From Balanoglossus misakiensis (lineage: Eukaryota > Hemichordata): a stretch of 64,000 nt of DNA. Of the stretch, positions 1-12,838 are shown piece by piece. The notes under the pieces are model-generated. The model was not told the origin of the DNA and ran no database searches. It worked only from the letters and a program-made list of their open reading frames with translations. Location: the NCBI GenBank assembly GCA_040954595.2, contig CM082592.2, forward strand, positions 5,766,001 through 5,830,000. The letters are read 5' to 3'. Each line of letters begins with the position of its first letter. Within the stretch, counting starts at the first letter, position 1. The position numbers and the translations under genes were made by a program.

Positions 1-3000
1 TCATGGGTTATAGCCCATGAAAATCATCCAAAAATGACAATTTTTCGACTTTCCGAGATATCAAAATTTCTTCATTTTTTGACAAAAATCATGGGTTATA
101 GCCCATGAAAATCATCCAAAAATGACAATTTTTCGACTTTCCGAGATATCAAAATTTCTTCATTTTTTGACAAAAATCATGGGTTATAGCCCATGAAAAT
201 CATCCAAAAATGACAATTTTTCGACTTTCCGAGATATCAAAATTTCTTCATTTTTTGACAAAAATCATGGGTTATAGCCCATGAAAATCATCCAAAAATG
301 ACAATTTTTCGACTTTCCGAGATATCAAAATTTCTTCATTTTTTGACAAAAATCATGGGTTATAGCCCATGAAAATCATCCAAAAATGACAATTTTTCGA
401 CTTTCCGAGATATCAAAATTTCTTCATTTTTTGACAAAAATCATGGGTTATAGCCCATGAAAATCATCCAAAAATGACAATTTTTCGACTTTCCGAGATA
501 TCAAAATTTCTTCATTTTTTGACAAAAATCATGGGTTATAGCCCATGAAAATCATCCAAAAATGACAATTTTTCGACTTTCCGAGATATCAAAATTTCTT
601 CATTTTTTGTCAAAAATCATGGGTTATAGCCCATGAAAATCATCCAAAAATGACAATTTTTCGACTTTCCGAGATATCAAAATTTCTTCATTTTTTGACA
701 AAAATCATGGGTTATAGCCCATGAAAATCATCCAAAAATGACAATTTTTCGACTTTCCGAGATATCAAAATTTCTTCATTTTTTCACAAAAATCATGGGT
801 TATAGCCCATGAAAATCATCCAAAAATGACAATTTTTCGACTTTCCGAGATATCAAAATTTCTTCATTTTTTCACAAAAATCATGGGTTATAGCCCATGA
901 AAATCATCCAAAAATGACAATTTTTCGACTTTCCGAGATATCAAAATTTCTTCATTTTTTCACAAAAATCATGGGTTATAGCCCATGAAAATCATCCAAA
1001 AATGACAATTTTTCGACTTTCCGAGATATCAAAATTTCTTCATTTTTTGACAAACATCATGGGTTATAGCCCATGAAAATCATCCAAAATTGACAATTTT
1101 TCGACTTTCCGAGATATCAAAATTTCTTCATTTTTTCACAAAAATCATGGGTTATAGCCCATGAAAATCATCCAAAAATGACAATATCAAAATTTCTTCA
1201 TTTTTTTCACAAAAATCATGGGTTATAGCCCATGAAAATCATCCAAAAATGACAATTTTTCGACTTTCCGAGATATCAAAATTTCTTCATTTTTTCACAA
1301 AAATCATGGGTTATAGCCCATGAAAATCATCCAAAAATGACAATTTTTCGACTTTCCGAGATATCAAAATTTCTTATTTTTTGACAAAAATCATGGGTTA
1401 TAGCCCATGAAAATCATCCAAAAATGACAATTTTTCGACTTTCCGAGATATCAAAATTTCTTCATTTTTTCACAAAAATCATGGGTTATAGCCCATGAAA
1501 ATCATCCAAAAATGACAATTTTTCGACTTTCCGAGATATCAAAATTTCTTCATTTTTTCACAAAAATCATGGGTTATAGCCCATGAAAATCATCCAAAAA
1601 TGACAATTTTTCGACTTTCCGAGATATCAAAATTTCTTCATTTTTTCACAAAAATCATGGGTTATAGCCCATGAAAATCATCCAAAAATGACAATTTTTC
1701 GACTTTCCGAGATATCAAAATTTCTTCATTTTTTTGACAAAAATCATGGGTTTATAGCCCATGAAAATCATCCAAAAATGACAATTTTTCGACTTTCCGA
1801 GATATCAAAATTTCTTCATTTTTTGACAAAATCATGGGTTATAGCCCTGAAAATCATCCAAAAATGACAATTTTTCGACTTTCCGAGATATCAAAATTTC
1901 TTCATTTTTTGACAAAAATCATGGGTTATAGCCCATGAAAATCATCCAAAAATGACAATTTTTCGACTTTCCGAGATATCAAAATTTCTTCATTTTTTGA
2001 CAAAAATCATGGGTTATAGCCCATGAAAATCATCCAAAAATGACAATTTTTCGACTTTCCGAGATATCAAAATTTCTTCATTTTTTTGACAAAAATCATG
2101 GGTTATAGCCCATGAAAAAATCATCCAAAAATGACAATTTTTCGACTTTCCGAGATATGAAAATTTCTTCATTTTTTCACAAAAATCATGGGTTATAGCC
2201 CATGAAAATCATCCAAAAATGACAATTTTTCGACTTTCCGAGATATCAAAATTTCTTCATTTTTTCACAAAAATCATGGGTTATAGCCCATGAAAATCAT
2301 CCAAAAATGACAATTTTTCGACTTTCCGAGATATCAAAATTTCTTCATTTTTTCACAAAAATCATGGGTTATAGCCCATGAAAATCATCCAAAAATGACA
2401 ATTTTTCGACTTTCCGAGATATCAAAATTTCTTCATTTTTTCACAAAAATCATGGGTTATAGCCCATGAAAATCATCCAAAAATGACAATTTTTCGACTT
2501 TCCGAGATATCAAAATTTCTTCATTTTTTCACAAAAATCATGGGTTATAGCCCATGAAAATCATCCAAAAATGACAATTTTTCGACTTTCCGAGATATCA
2601 AAATTTCTTCATTTTTTGACAAAAATCATGGGTTATAGCCCATGAAAATCATCCAAAAATGACAATTTTTCGACTTTCCGAGATATCAAAATTTCTTCAT
2701 TTTTTGACAAAAATCATGGGTTATAGCCCATGAAAATCATCCAAAAATGACAATTTTTCGACTTTCCGAGATATCAAAATTTCTTCATTTTTTGACAAAA
2801 ATCATGGGTTATAGCCCATGAAAATCATCCAAAAATGACAATTTTTCGACTTTCCGAGATATCAAAATTTCTTCATTTTTTGACAAAAATCATGGGTTAT
2901 AGCCCATGAAAATCATCCAAAAATGACAATTTTTCGACTTTCCGAGATATCAAAATTTCTTCATTTTTTGACAAAAATCATGGGTTATAGCCCATGAAAA

Positions 3001-6000
3001 TCATCCAAAAATGACAATTTTTCGACTTTCCGAGATATCAAAATTTCTTCATTTTTTGACAAAAATCATGGGTTATAGCCCATGAAAATCATCCAAAAAT
3101 GACAATTTTTCGACTTTCCGAGATATCAAAATTTCTTCATTTTTTCACAAAAATCATGGGTTATAGCCCATGAAAATCATCCAAAAATGACAATTTTTCG
3201 ACTTTCCGAGATATCAAAATTTCTTCATTTTTTGACAAAAATCATGGGTTATAGCCCATGAAAATCATCCAAAAATGACAATTTTTCGACTTTCCGAGAT
3301 ATCAAAATTTCTTCATTTTTTGACAAAAATCATGGGTTATAGCCCATGAAAATCATCCAAAAATGACAATTTTTCGACTTTCCGAGATATCAAAATTTCT
3401 TCATTTTTCCACAAACATCATGGGTTATAGCCCATGAAAATCATCCAAAAATGACAATTTTTCGACTTTCCGAGATATCAAAATTTCTTCATTTTTTGAC
3501 AAACATCATGGGTTATAGCCCATGAAAATCATCCAAAAATGACAATTTTTCGACTTTCCGAGATATGAAAATTTCTTCATTTTTTCACAAAAATCATGGG
3601 TTATAGCCCATGAAAATCATCCAAAAATGACAATTTTTCGACTTTCCGAGATATCAAAATTTCTTCATTTTTTGACAAAAATCATGGGTTATAGCCCATG
3701 AAAATCATCCAAAAATGACAATTTTTCGACTTTCCGAGATATCAAAATTTCTTCATTTTTTGACAAAAATCATGGGTTATAGCCCATGAAAATCATCCAA
3801 AAATGACAATTTTTCGACTTTCCGAGATATCAAAATTTCTTCATTTTTTGACAAAAATCATGGGTTATAGCCCATGAAAATCATCCAAAAATGACAATTT
3901 TTCGACTTTCCGAGATATCAAAATTTCTTCATTTTTTGACAAAAATCATGGGTTATAGCCCATGAAAATCATCCAAAAATGACAATTTTTCGACTTTCCG
4001 AGATATCAAAATTTCTTCATTTTTTGTCAAAAATCATGGGTTATAGCCCATGAAAATCATCCAAAAATGACAATTTTTCGACTTTCCGAGATATCAAAAT
4101 TTCTTCATTTTTTGACAAAAATCATGGGTTATAGCCCATGAAAATCATCCAAAAATGACAATTTTTCGACTTTCCGAGATATCAAAATTTCTTCATTTTT
4201 TCACAAAAATCATGGGTTATAGCCCATGAAAATCATCCAAAAATGACAATTTTTCGACTTTCCGAGATATCAAAATTTCTTCATTTTTTCACAAAAATCA
4301 TGGGTTATAGCCCATGAAAATCATCCAAAAATGACAATTTTTCGACTTTCCGAGATATCAAAATTTCTTCATTTTTTCACAAAAATCATGGGTTATAGCC
4401 CATGAAAATCATCCAAAAATGACAATTTTTCGACTTTCCGAGATATCAAAATTTCTTCATTTTTTGACAAACATCATGGGTTATAGCCCATGAAAATCAT
4501 CCAAAAATGACAATTTTTCGACTTTCCGAGATATCAAAATTTCTTCATTTTTTGACAAAAATCATGGGTTATAGCCCATGAAAATCATCCAAAAATGACA
4601 ATTTTTCGACTTTCCGAGATATCAAAATTTCTTCATTTTTTGACAAAAATCATGGGTTATAGCCCATGAAAATCATCCAAAAATGACAATTTTTCGACTT
4701 TCCGAGATATCAAAATTTCTTCATTTTTTGACAAAAATCATGGGTTATAGCCCATGAAAATCATCCAAAAATGACAATTTTTCGACTTTCCGAGATATCA
4801 AAATTTCTTCATTTTTTGACAAAAATCATGGGTTATAGCCCATGAAAATCATCCAAAAATGACAATTTTTCGACTTTCCGAGATATCAAAATTTCTTCAT
4901 TTTTTGACAAAAATCATGGGTTATAGCCCATGAAAATCATCCAAAAATGACAATTTTTCGACTTTCCGAGATATCAAAATTTCTTCATTTTTTGTCAAAA
5001 ATCATGGGTTATAGCCCATGAAAATCATCCAAAAATGACAATTTTTCGACTTTCCGAGATATCAAAATTTCTTCATTTTTTGACAAAAATCATGGGTTAT
5101 AGCCCATGAAAATCATCCAAAAATGACAATTTTTCGACTTTCCGAGATATCAAAATTTCTTCATTTTTTCACAAAAATCATGGGTTATAGCCCATGAAAA
5201 TCATCCAAAAATGACAATTTTTCGACTTTCCGAGATATCAAAATTTCTTCATTTTTTCACAAAAATCATGGGTTATAGCCCATGAAAATCATCCAAAAAT
5301 GACAATTTTTCGACTTTCCGAGATATCAAAATTTCTTCATTTTTTCACAAAAATCATGGGTTATAGCCCATGAAAATCATCCAAAAATGACAATTTTTCG
5401 ACTTTACGAGATATCAAAATTTCTTCATTTTTTCACAAACAATTTTTCGACTTTCCGAGATATCAAAATTTCTTCATTTTTTCACAAAAATCATGGGTTA
5501 TAGCCCATGAAAATCATCCAAAAATGACAATTTTTCGACTTTCCGAGATATCAAAATTTCTTCATTTTTTCACAAAAATCATGGGTTATAGCCCATGAAA
5601 ATCATCCAAAAATGACAATTTTTCGACTTTCCGAGATATCAAAATTTCTTCATTTTTTCACAAAAATCATGGGTTATAGCCCATGAAAATCATCCAAAAA
5701 TGACAATTTTTCGACTTTCCGAGATATCAAAATTTCTTCATTTTTTCACAAAAATCATGGGTTATAGCCCATGAAAATCATCCAAAAATGACAATTTTTC
5801 GACTTTCCGAGATATCAAAATTTCTTCATTTTTTGACAAAAATCATGGGTTATAGCCCATGAAAATCATCCAAAAATGACAATTTTTCGACTTTCCGAGA
5901 TATCAAAATTTCTTCATTTTTTGACAAAAATCATGGGTTATAGCCCATGAAAATCATCCAAAAATGACAATTTTCGACTTTCCGAGATATCAAAATTTCT

Positions 6001-7338
6001 TCATTTTTTGACAAAACCATGGGTTATAGCCCATGAAAATCATCCAAAAATGACAATTTTTCGACTTTCCGAGATATCAAAATTTCTTCATTTTTTGACA
6101 AAAATCATGGGTTATAGCCCATGAAAATCATCCAAAAATGACAATTTTTCGACTTTCCGAGATATCAAAATTTCTTCATTTTTTGACAAAAATCATGGGT
6201 TATAGCCCTTGAAAATCATCCAAAAATGACAATTTTTCGACTTTCCGAGATATCAAAATTTCTTCATTTTTTGACAAAAATCATGGGTTATAGCCCTTGA
6301 AAATCATCCAAAAATGACAATTTTTCGACTTTCCGAGATATCAAAATTTCTTCATTTTTTGACAAAAATCATGGGTTATAGCCCATGAAAATCATCCAAA
6401 AATGACAATTTTTCGACTTTCCGAGATATCAAAATTTCTTCATTTTTTGACAAAAATCATGGGTTATAGCCCATGAAAATCATCCAAAAATGACAATTTT
6501 TCGACTTTCCGAGATATCAAAATTTCTTCATTTTTTGACAAAAATCATGGGTTATAGCCCATGAAAATCATCCAAAAATGACAATTTTTCGACTTTCCGA
6601 GATATCAAAATTTCTTCATTTTTTGACAAAAATCATGGGTTATAGCCCATGAAAATCATCCAAAAATGACAATTTTTCGACTTTCCGAGATATAAAAATT
6701 TCTTCATTTTTTGACAAAAATCATGGGTTATAGCCCATGAAAATCATCCAAAAATGACAATTTTTCGACTTTCCGAGATATCAAAATTTCTTCATTTTTT
6801 GACAAAAATCATGGGTTATAGCCCATGAAAATCATCCAAAAATGACAATTTTTCGACTTTCCGAGATATCAAAATTTCTTCATTTTTTGACAAAAATCAT
6901 GGGTTATAGCCCATGAAAATCATCCAAAAATGACAATTTTTCGACTTTCCGAGATATCAAAATTTCTTCATTTTTTCACAAAAATCATGGGTTATAGCCC
7001 ATGAAAATCATCCAAAAATGACAATTTTTCGACTTTCCGAGGTATCAAAATTTCTTCATTTTTTCACAAAAATCATGGGTTATAGCCCATGAAAATCATC
7101 CAAAAATGACAATTTTTCGACTTTCCGAGATATCAAAATTTCTTCATTTTTTGACAAAAATCATGGGTTATAGCCCATGAAAATCATCCAAAAATGACAA
7201 TTTTTCGACTTTCCGAGATATCAAAATTTCTTCATTTTTTGACAAAAATCATGGGTTATAGCCCATGAAAATCATCCAAAAATGACAATTTTTCGACTTT
7301 CCGAGATATCGAAATTTCTTCATTTTTTGACAAAAATC
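1..7338. repeat. 88-bp satellite array, about 83 tandem units
   Basis: The same 88-bp unit repeats head to tail from the first base; unit starts at 1, 89 and 177 give the period. It stops at 7338, where the sequence becomes unique. Each unit contains TCATGGGTTATAGCCCATGA, a 20-bp near-palindrome (10 bp per arm, one T-G mismatch), then an AT-rich stretch and a spacer that is TTTTTTGACAAAAA or a variant with CAC or GTC. Most units are almost identical. Exceptions are a shortened unit near 1183 that lacks about 18 bp of the TTTTCGACTTTCCGAG part, and one near 5440 that lacks the palindrome segment. No open frame or gene is present. The left end of the array is outside the window. Confidence 0.98.
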
Positions 7339-7422
7339 GAGAACTCTAAACGCAGGTGCCAGTAAGTCCTATGGCCACTGACTATTCCCTGTATTCTGAC
7401 CGCAATAGACGATGTGACCACT

Positions 7423-8070
7423 TATAATAATAATAATAATAATTTATTCAGTATCAATTGCCACCGGCCAAACTGTACAAATAATCCAAGTATTACAGTT
7501 ATTTGTCGCTAGTACGGTATAAAAAATAGATGCACTGTCACAATTCTGGAAATGGAAAGACAGAGACATAATAAACTATACATATATATTGTTCAAATTA
7601 TCATGTCTATGTTTTGTTGCATAGAATACTTATCTGCTAAGATTACGAACAGTTTCTACTTTCTCTGAAGAAAGAAGTAGTGTAAATTTATACAGAACAG
7701 GGGGATTGTGAAAATAGTCTGGAATATATTGGACTCTCAAATCAGAGTACTTTGGACAAACTAACAAAAAATGGAATTCGTCTTCAACATATTTCAAAGA
7801 ACACAGATCACACAGTCTGTCATGGCGTGGAATATTACTCCATCGTCCGGTCTCTACCTTTAAACAGTGAGCAGAGACTCTAAATTTGCATAGGGCTAAT
7901 CTGAATACAGGTTTCTCAATCTATAACAAATATGGTTCTACACGGAGTTCTTTTTTAAAAGTTGAATAGGTTTCCAACCTTCTAGAGTGACTCAAATTTT
8001 CAGTCCATGACTGTACATCAATATCAACACATCTTTGTTTGAAAGTCTTTAAAAACATAGCATCACTTCA
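7423..8070 (-). mobile_element. 5'-truncated non-LTR retrotransposon (LINE) 3' end with TSD
   Basis: Read on the minus strand, this encodes the C-terminal end of a LINE ORF2-like protein. The run includes FRLALCKFRVSAHCLKVE, then RWSNIPRHDRLCDLC, then VEDEFHFLLVCPKYSDLR. This is the Cys-Cys-His-Cys tail (CxLC...EDEFHFLLVCP) seen downstream of the reverse transcriptase in many invertebrate LINEs. Two in-frame stops (after PYLL and after NLSR) show it is dead. The 3' end is a (TTA)n tail at 7423-7443. The 10-bp sequence TGTGACCACT occurs at 7413-7422 and again at 8071-8080, which is a target-site duplication and sets both ends. Only about 650 bp of the element was inserted, as is usual for 5' truncation. 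Confidence 0.9.
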
Positions 8071-8080
8071 TGTGACCACT

Positions 8081-9392
8081 ATACCCCCAGTCACAGTCAT
8101 GGTAGTCTTGTTTCCACAGCAACCACTGATGACGCGTTTACCCCGATGACAACCATTTAGAGACACAATTCATTGACGGATGGACCCTGGTTACAACTCG
8201 AGTATTCGTGAAGATAAATATTTGATGAACAAATCCCGCGGTGTGTTTGATTTTAAGATGGTAAACAATAAAATATATAGACTTATCAAAGTGGCATAAT
8301 TTATGGTATTTACCAGACATTACGCCATCGACATTATATACTGGTCATCAAAATGCGGGTTACTTTTCTCATGATACAAATAATGACCAGCGTGTAAAGA
8401 TAGCATGGTATAAATTGACAACTTGGCCAAATTTCATATTGTTGGGTGTCTCTCGCCGACACTCCCGTCCACACGTGGTTTATATCTGCAGTATCGTCTG
8501 ATGACGTCATGCTTCGAGCCAAGTGACGATAAGTCCTACAGAGGAAATTATAGGGGTTTAAGTCGTCGTTATTTTCATACATGGTATCTTCCTTGTTTTT
8601 TTTCAATCCATTTGTAAGTTATGCTGTCCGAATCGTCGATAACGGTCGGTTGTAAGTATGGCATGCAAATGATGACTCGATGATGTAATATATCAGACTT
8701 ACCAGAAATTGAGACAATTGTGACTTGCTATCTTTTTTTCGGAATCTGAAAGTTTACACAGCAAATCTAAATGAAACCGAAAAAAGTAATATGAAGAATT
8801 AAAAGTGGCGTTTTGTGTATTATTAGCGTGTAGAGTTCGCTTATGATCAAACAGGCCCTGACCTGGTTTTGGGGTGTCACCAAGCAGTGTTAGCTTGGGG
8901 GGTGATCGTCGATGACACAGTCCAAAGCATGATTGTATGTCGTCACTCGACAGTAAACATTTTGAAAGGGAAATTGTGAAAGTACAAAACATACTCTGTA
9001 GCCACCAAGAAAACAACAACGTAAATCAAAGGAGATGAACAAAACTGACGGCAGCGTTTTAAAAATATGAAAGAATTCTTAACAGTTCACCACTTTAAAT
9101 TTCAAATTCCACTCGGAGACCGAAAATGGGCAGGATTTCTCTCATTGACTTGAATTTAAAAAGAATCACATGAGTACATAGTAATATTCACGTCATATCG
9201 TGTCATCTTGGTGCCGCGGTTGAAAAGAAATGACTGTCATGCGCACTTGGCGTGGGCAGTTTATTTGGAGGCAGACGGTAGAACGGACGGGGCCAAAATC
9301 ATACGCCCCTCTCCGGGTCCGCTGAGTCTATGATAAAACCCCGTCATTCAAAGTTGTTCCTAGTTTGGTCGAGAGCACAGCCTACTACAGAC
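8081..9392. other. Unique DNA upstream of the carbonic anhydrase cluster
   Basis: No homologous exon, RNA gene or repeat is recognised here. Small overlapping open frames exist on both strands (for example 8699-9019 minus, 106 codons) but none resembles a protein I know. The right part is the presumed promoter of the exon pair starting at 9393. Confidence 0.5.
9329..9338 (+). promoter_or_regulatory. Possible TATA element before first-exon pair A
   Basis: TATGATAAAA lies 55 bases before the ATG at 9393, which would leave a leader of roughly 30 bases. This is a single-motif call without a mapped start site. Confidence 0.3.
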
Positions 9393-10318
9393 ATGGTTAT
9401 AACGATCGCACTACGTTTCTTGGTCATCGCTGCAGTGTTGGCGACTTCTCGCGCCGCGGGTAAGTTTTTTTAATCCCTAAACGACCTGTTTCGTGTCTGT
9501 CGTCCGCTGGTATAGTCGGTTCTTCTCACAGTTTGTCCACTTTTTTAGTTACTCGCGAATATCTGATAATCTTAATTTGAGCTTCGTGCATTTACCTGTA
9601 GGCCGAGTGCACTGAACACAGGGCTCTTACAGGACGCCGTTATCTGATCATGAATAATGCGAAAATTAACACCACTTTCGGAATTCTAGCCCCATTCTGT
9701 CAGTCAGAATTCAAAATGGTCAAGTCTTAAACGTTTGCCCGCAGATAGACAAACGAGAGACGGCATTCAACAGGTTTCGTCAAACAATTATCACGAAGTA
9801 TACTTGTATATGGCGATTTGGGGAGGGGGTGTGTATCATGTCAAAACACTGCGAAGAAGGTGATTTCTATATAGGCAGGGACACTGCTTTGAGAGGGTGT
9901 CAAAGAAAACATTTATTTCCACGAACGAATTTTGGTTAATTTTGCCGTTTTGAATGTCGCCGAAATTAAAAGTCACTGATTATCTACCTCCTGGTCAGAA
10001 TGAAACTTTTACGAATGGGTCAACTCAATCGATATCCATGCACGACCCTGTCGCAAGATACATGTTTTTGTTTCACTTGTTTAAAGTCACACACCCCCAA
10101 AGTGGAAAATTGAGTGGCTTGTTTGACTATTTTTGCAAGCAATGGTCAAATATTTATCAAAGTCAATGGCGTGAGTAATGTCTTTGGAGGCTCACATTCG
10201 TTCAAACAAAGTTCTCTCCTTATGCGACAATCGTTTATAATGCAGAAAGAATCTTATTTTTTTCTTTTCCCCGCCTCTCACGAAATTTCAGATGAATGGG
10301 GATACGGTGAAGACAACG
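9393..10318 (+). CDS. Carbonic anhydrase first-exon pair A (signal peptide plus N-terminal motif), body not adjacent
   Basis: Exon 1 is 9393-9459 (67 nt, donor GTAAGT) and encodes MVITIALRFLV... ending ATSRAA, a typical secretory signal peptide. Exon 2 is 10292-10318 (27 nt, acceptor TTTCAG, donor GTAAGT) and encodes DEWGYGEDNG, the N-terminal WGY..DNG motif of alpha-carbonic anhydrases. Both exons end in phase 1, exactly as the first two exons of gene B do. No third exon (GPSTW...) follows before gene B's own first exon at 12839. The pair could therefore be an alternative promoter and first-exon set that splices into B's exon 3 at 17356, or the remnant of a paralogue that has lost its body. 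Signal and splice sites are intact, which favours use. The exon calls are firm; the gene-level interpretation is open. Confidence 0.7.
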
Positions 10319-12838
10319 GTAAGTGCTGGCTTCTTTTTTCGAACTTGTGCTTATAGTGATAAAATTACGGGTGCATCAACAAATCACGCTGGGTTGACCA
10401 GAACCGGAGCAACACAATCTCGATTCGTGGAGAATATTTATGGTACCTGGACATGCGCATGCGTATCATGGCAACCTAGCCTCCCTGGCCCAATTACTTC
10501 GACCACCGACCACAAACCGTTTATCTGCCTTTACGCCAACCCATAACCACGACTACCCGATGCACGTCCCACGACACTTACATCCCTGGGCTGGTTTGCA
10601 GCCAACGTCGACGAAAAATGCTGAATGCTGATTTTTTTGTGTCACCTCTGTCTGTCTGTCTACATCTTTCTTGATATACTCACCCGCTCGATCAGAAGTT
10701 GAAGAAAGCACTGGAGGAAGCCACCAACGATGGAATAAAATCAGCTTATAGACATCTGCAAAATGTTTCTAAAATGTATTCACCTGGTACTATATGGCAC
10801 CGCAAAGCAACTTTTGACAAACACTTGACATACATATTTATATCATTTGTACATTCTCCTTGTGCCATGTTAGGGCAAGTCGTAGTTACTACACCCTGGC
10901 ATGGAGATCTGATAAAAACCAGGTGAATGACAGAGGGCCGTCACGTGGGTAGTCCCTTTGTCGGGTTTAGATAAATCACACCAGACAATGACGTGGAGAT
11001 TGAAGTCTCTTTACAAGCACAATAGCTTGAACAGCTCAAGTTTGAGTTAACTGAAGCTCACGAAAATGACGCGAAAGGGCGTTGCTATACCGAGGCCTCG
11101 ATTTTACACACACGGTCAATCACTAACTGACACGGGTTCCATGGACCTGTCAGAGGTTCGAGTGAAGGCCGCGCATGGACACCGTTCTTAAACGTTGACA
11201 TGTAAGCATACTGAATGAGGAACAACGTATTAAAGATAGAAGAGATTAAAGCTGCCCTAGCCATTTGTTAAACAGAAATACTGTCACACATGGCATGATA
11301 TATGTCGTGCTTGCTGATAAATGTCACCACTACCACCAAACAAGATTCAGCGCCATAGGTTACGCTATGTGTACAATTATGTACTGTAGGCTAAGATGCG
11401 CCTGGGAACAAGGTTAGGGTTCGTTTTTTTTCAAATTTTTCAGTCGCTTCTCCATAATCGTCGGACGTCAGTGAACTTCTGTATTTTGATTGATATCAAT
11501 AGTTTTGAACACCTTGTTTTGCACAACACGACAAGTTTGTTGACAAGAAATTCGGCCGGTTATCAAACAGCAGACACTTGACCTAACAGCTTTTCCGTGC
11601 ACGTGGGTCCTCCCAAAACACCTGCAATGACAAGAATTACATGTTGTCATTTTACCTTACACTGACAGTCGCGACCCCGAACAATCCCTCAATTTCAGTT
11701 GTCAGTCCCGCCATTGCAACCACGGAGTTGGTTGAGATTGTCTGCATGTACATATCTTAGGCTATATGGGTCAATGGAAGATTTCACAAGACTATTGCAG
11801 TCAGCCAAATGAGACTACGTGTGCTTGCACCTGCTTTATATAGAGGCGCAACATTCTTTTATTGTCGATATCTGGTGCATCCACCAAGATGCAGACATTT
11901 ATTGTCCAGCATAAAATGTCTTTAGTATGGTTACAAGCGGCAGAAAGCATTTTGGATTGTGTGACGCAATTGAAATCACGATCGATTTTCACCTTATTGT
12001 ACGATCTCGCGAAATCTCGCGGGATTTTCTTTATAATGGAGAACAGGTCATCAACGAGTTTGTTTTTTTAAACAACACTAAAATACCATGTTACCGGACG
12101 CTCCAGGCAGAATTAACATGCCATGAAAAGTGCTTTAAGTCTATGACGAATTAGATAATATCGATGCGGCGAATACTTGAGATAATTTTCAACAGATGTA
12201 TTCTCACAGTTTGTGTACCCCAGCATACCTTCTGGTGATCGATGTCATAACTATCTTTCTAACATGAATGCCATATATGGGCAATGTTTGTTTGTTTCAC
12301 GCAACCCACAACCACAACACAAAGAGATGCTGGCAACTCGAAAGAAATAAATGTAGATCGGAAATTGCCCTGAATTCCCCATAAATGTATTGCTGATTAC
12401 GTCACAAGCGCTGAATTATTATCGTACATTTTTCGTAGAGCAATAAGGTTTCGGTACGCAGAATATTTATAGACATTTAAGCAAACAGATGCGAAACATA
12501 CAGACCCATACAAACACGGATGAACAGATGGCTAGACGAAAGTGATCCAGATTATAACTTCTATAATTTCATGCAATGGAACCCCGTGTGCTCGACATAA
12601 CGCACACCTACGAGTTCTGATATCCTCCCGGGGCTTCGCGTGACCTGTGACCTCTCTCGCCACATTTTACCCAATAGAAATTGGCCTTCCGCGCATAAAT
12701 TATATATTTTTTGCGCCGCGGGGCAGAGAGAGTTGATTCCAGGCTTGGTATTGCTTGTCGGAGTGTGGGCGTCTGTCATCACACAAATCCCAGCTCAGCT
12801 CAGGCCCAGCATTCGTCTGGTGAACGGTGACGGTGAAC
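10319..12838. other. Intronic or intergenic DNA between exon pair A and gene B
   Basis: I searched for a GPSTW-type third exon and for HFHWG or SLTTP motif exons in this stretch and saw none. Overlapping short open frames are present without recognisable content. The last 200 bases carry the promoter block of gene B. Confidence 0.5.
12637..12710 (+). promoter_or_regulatory. Gene B promoter block: DR1 element, paired CCAAT boxes, TATA box
   Basis: TGACCTGTGACCT at 12641-12653 is two perfect TGACCT half-sites separated by one base, a DR1 of the kind bound by RXR heterodimers or HNF4 proteins. CCAATAGAAATTGG at 12671-12684 is a CCAAT box facing an inverted CCAAT box, the core recognised by NF-Y. 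TATATATT follows at about 12702. The block lies 130-200 bases before the ATG at 12839. A related block precedes gene C (20151-20212), so it is conserved between the duplicates. Binding by these factors is inferred from the motifs only. Confidence 0.6.

Noticed and set aside
1-7338. CRISPR-like array of palindromic repeats
   Set aside because: The repeats are contiguous with no unique spacers, in a eukaryotic genome; it is a satellite.
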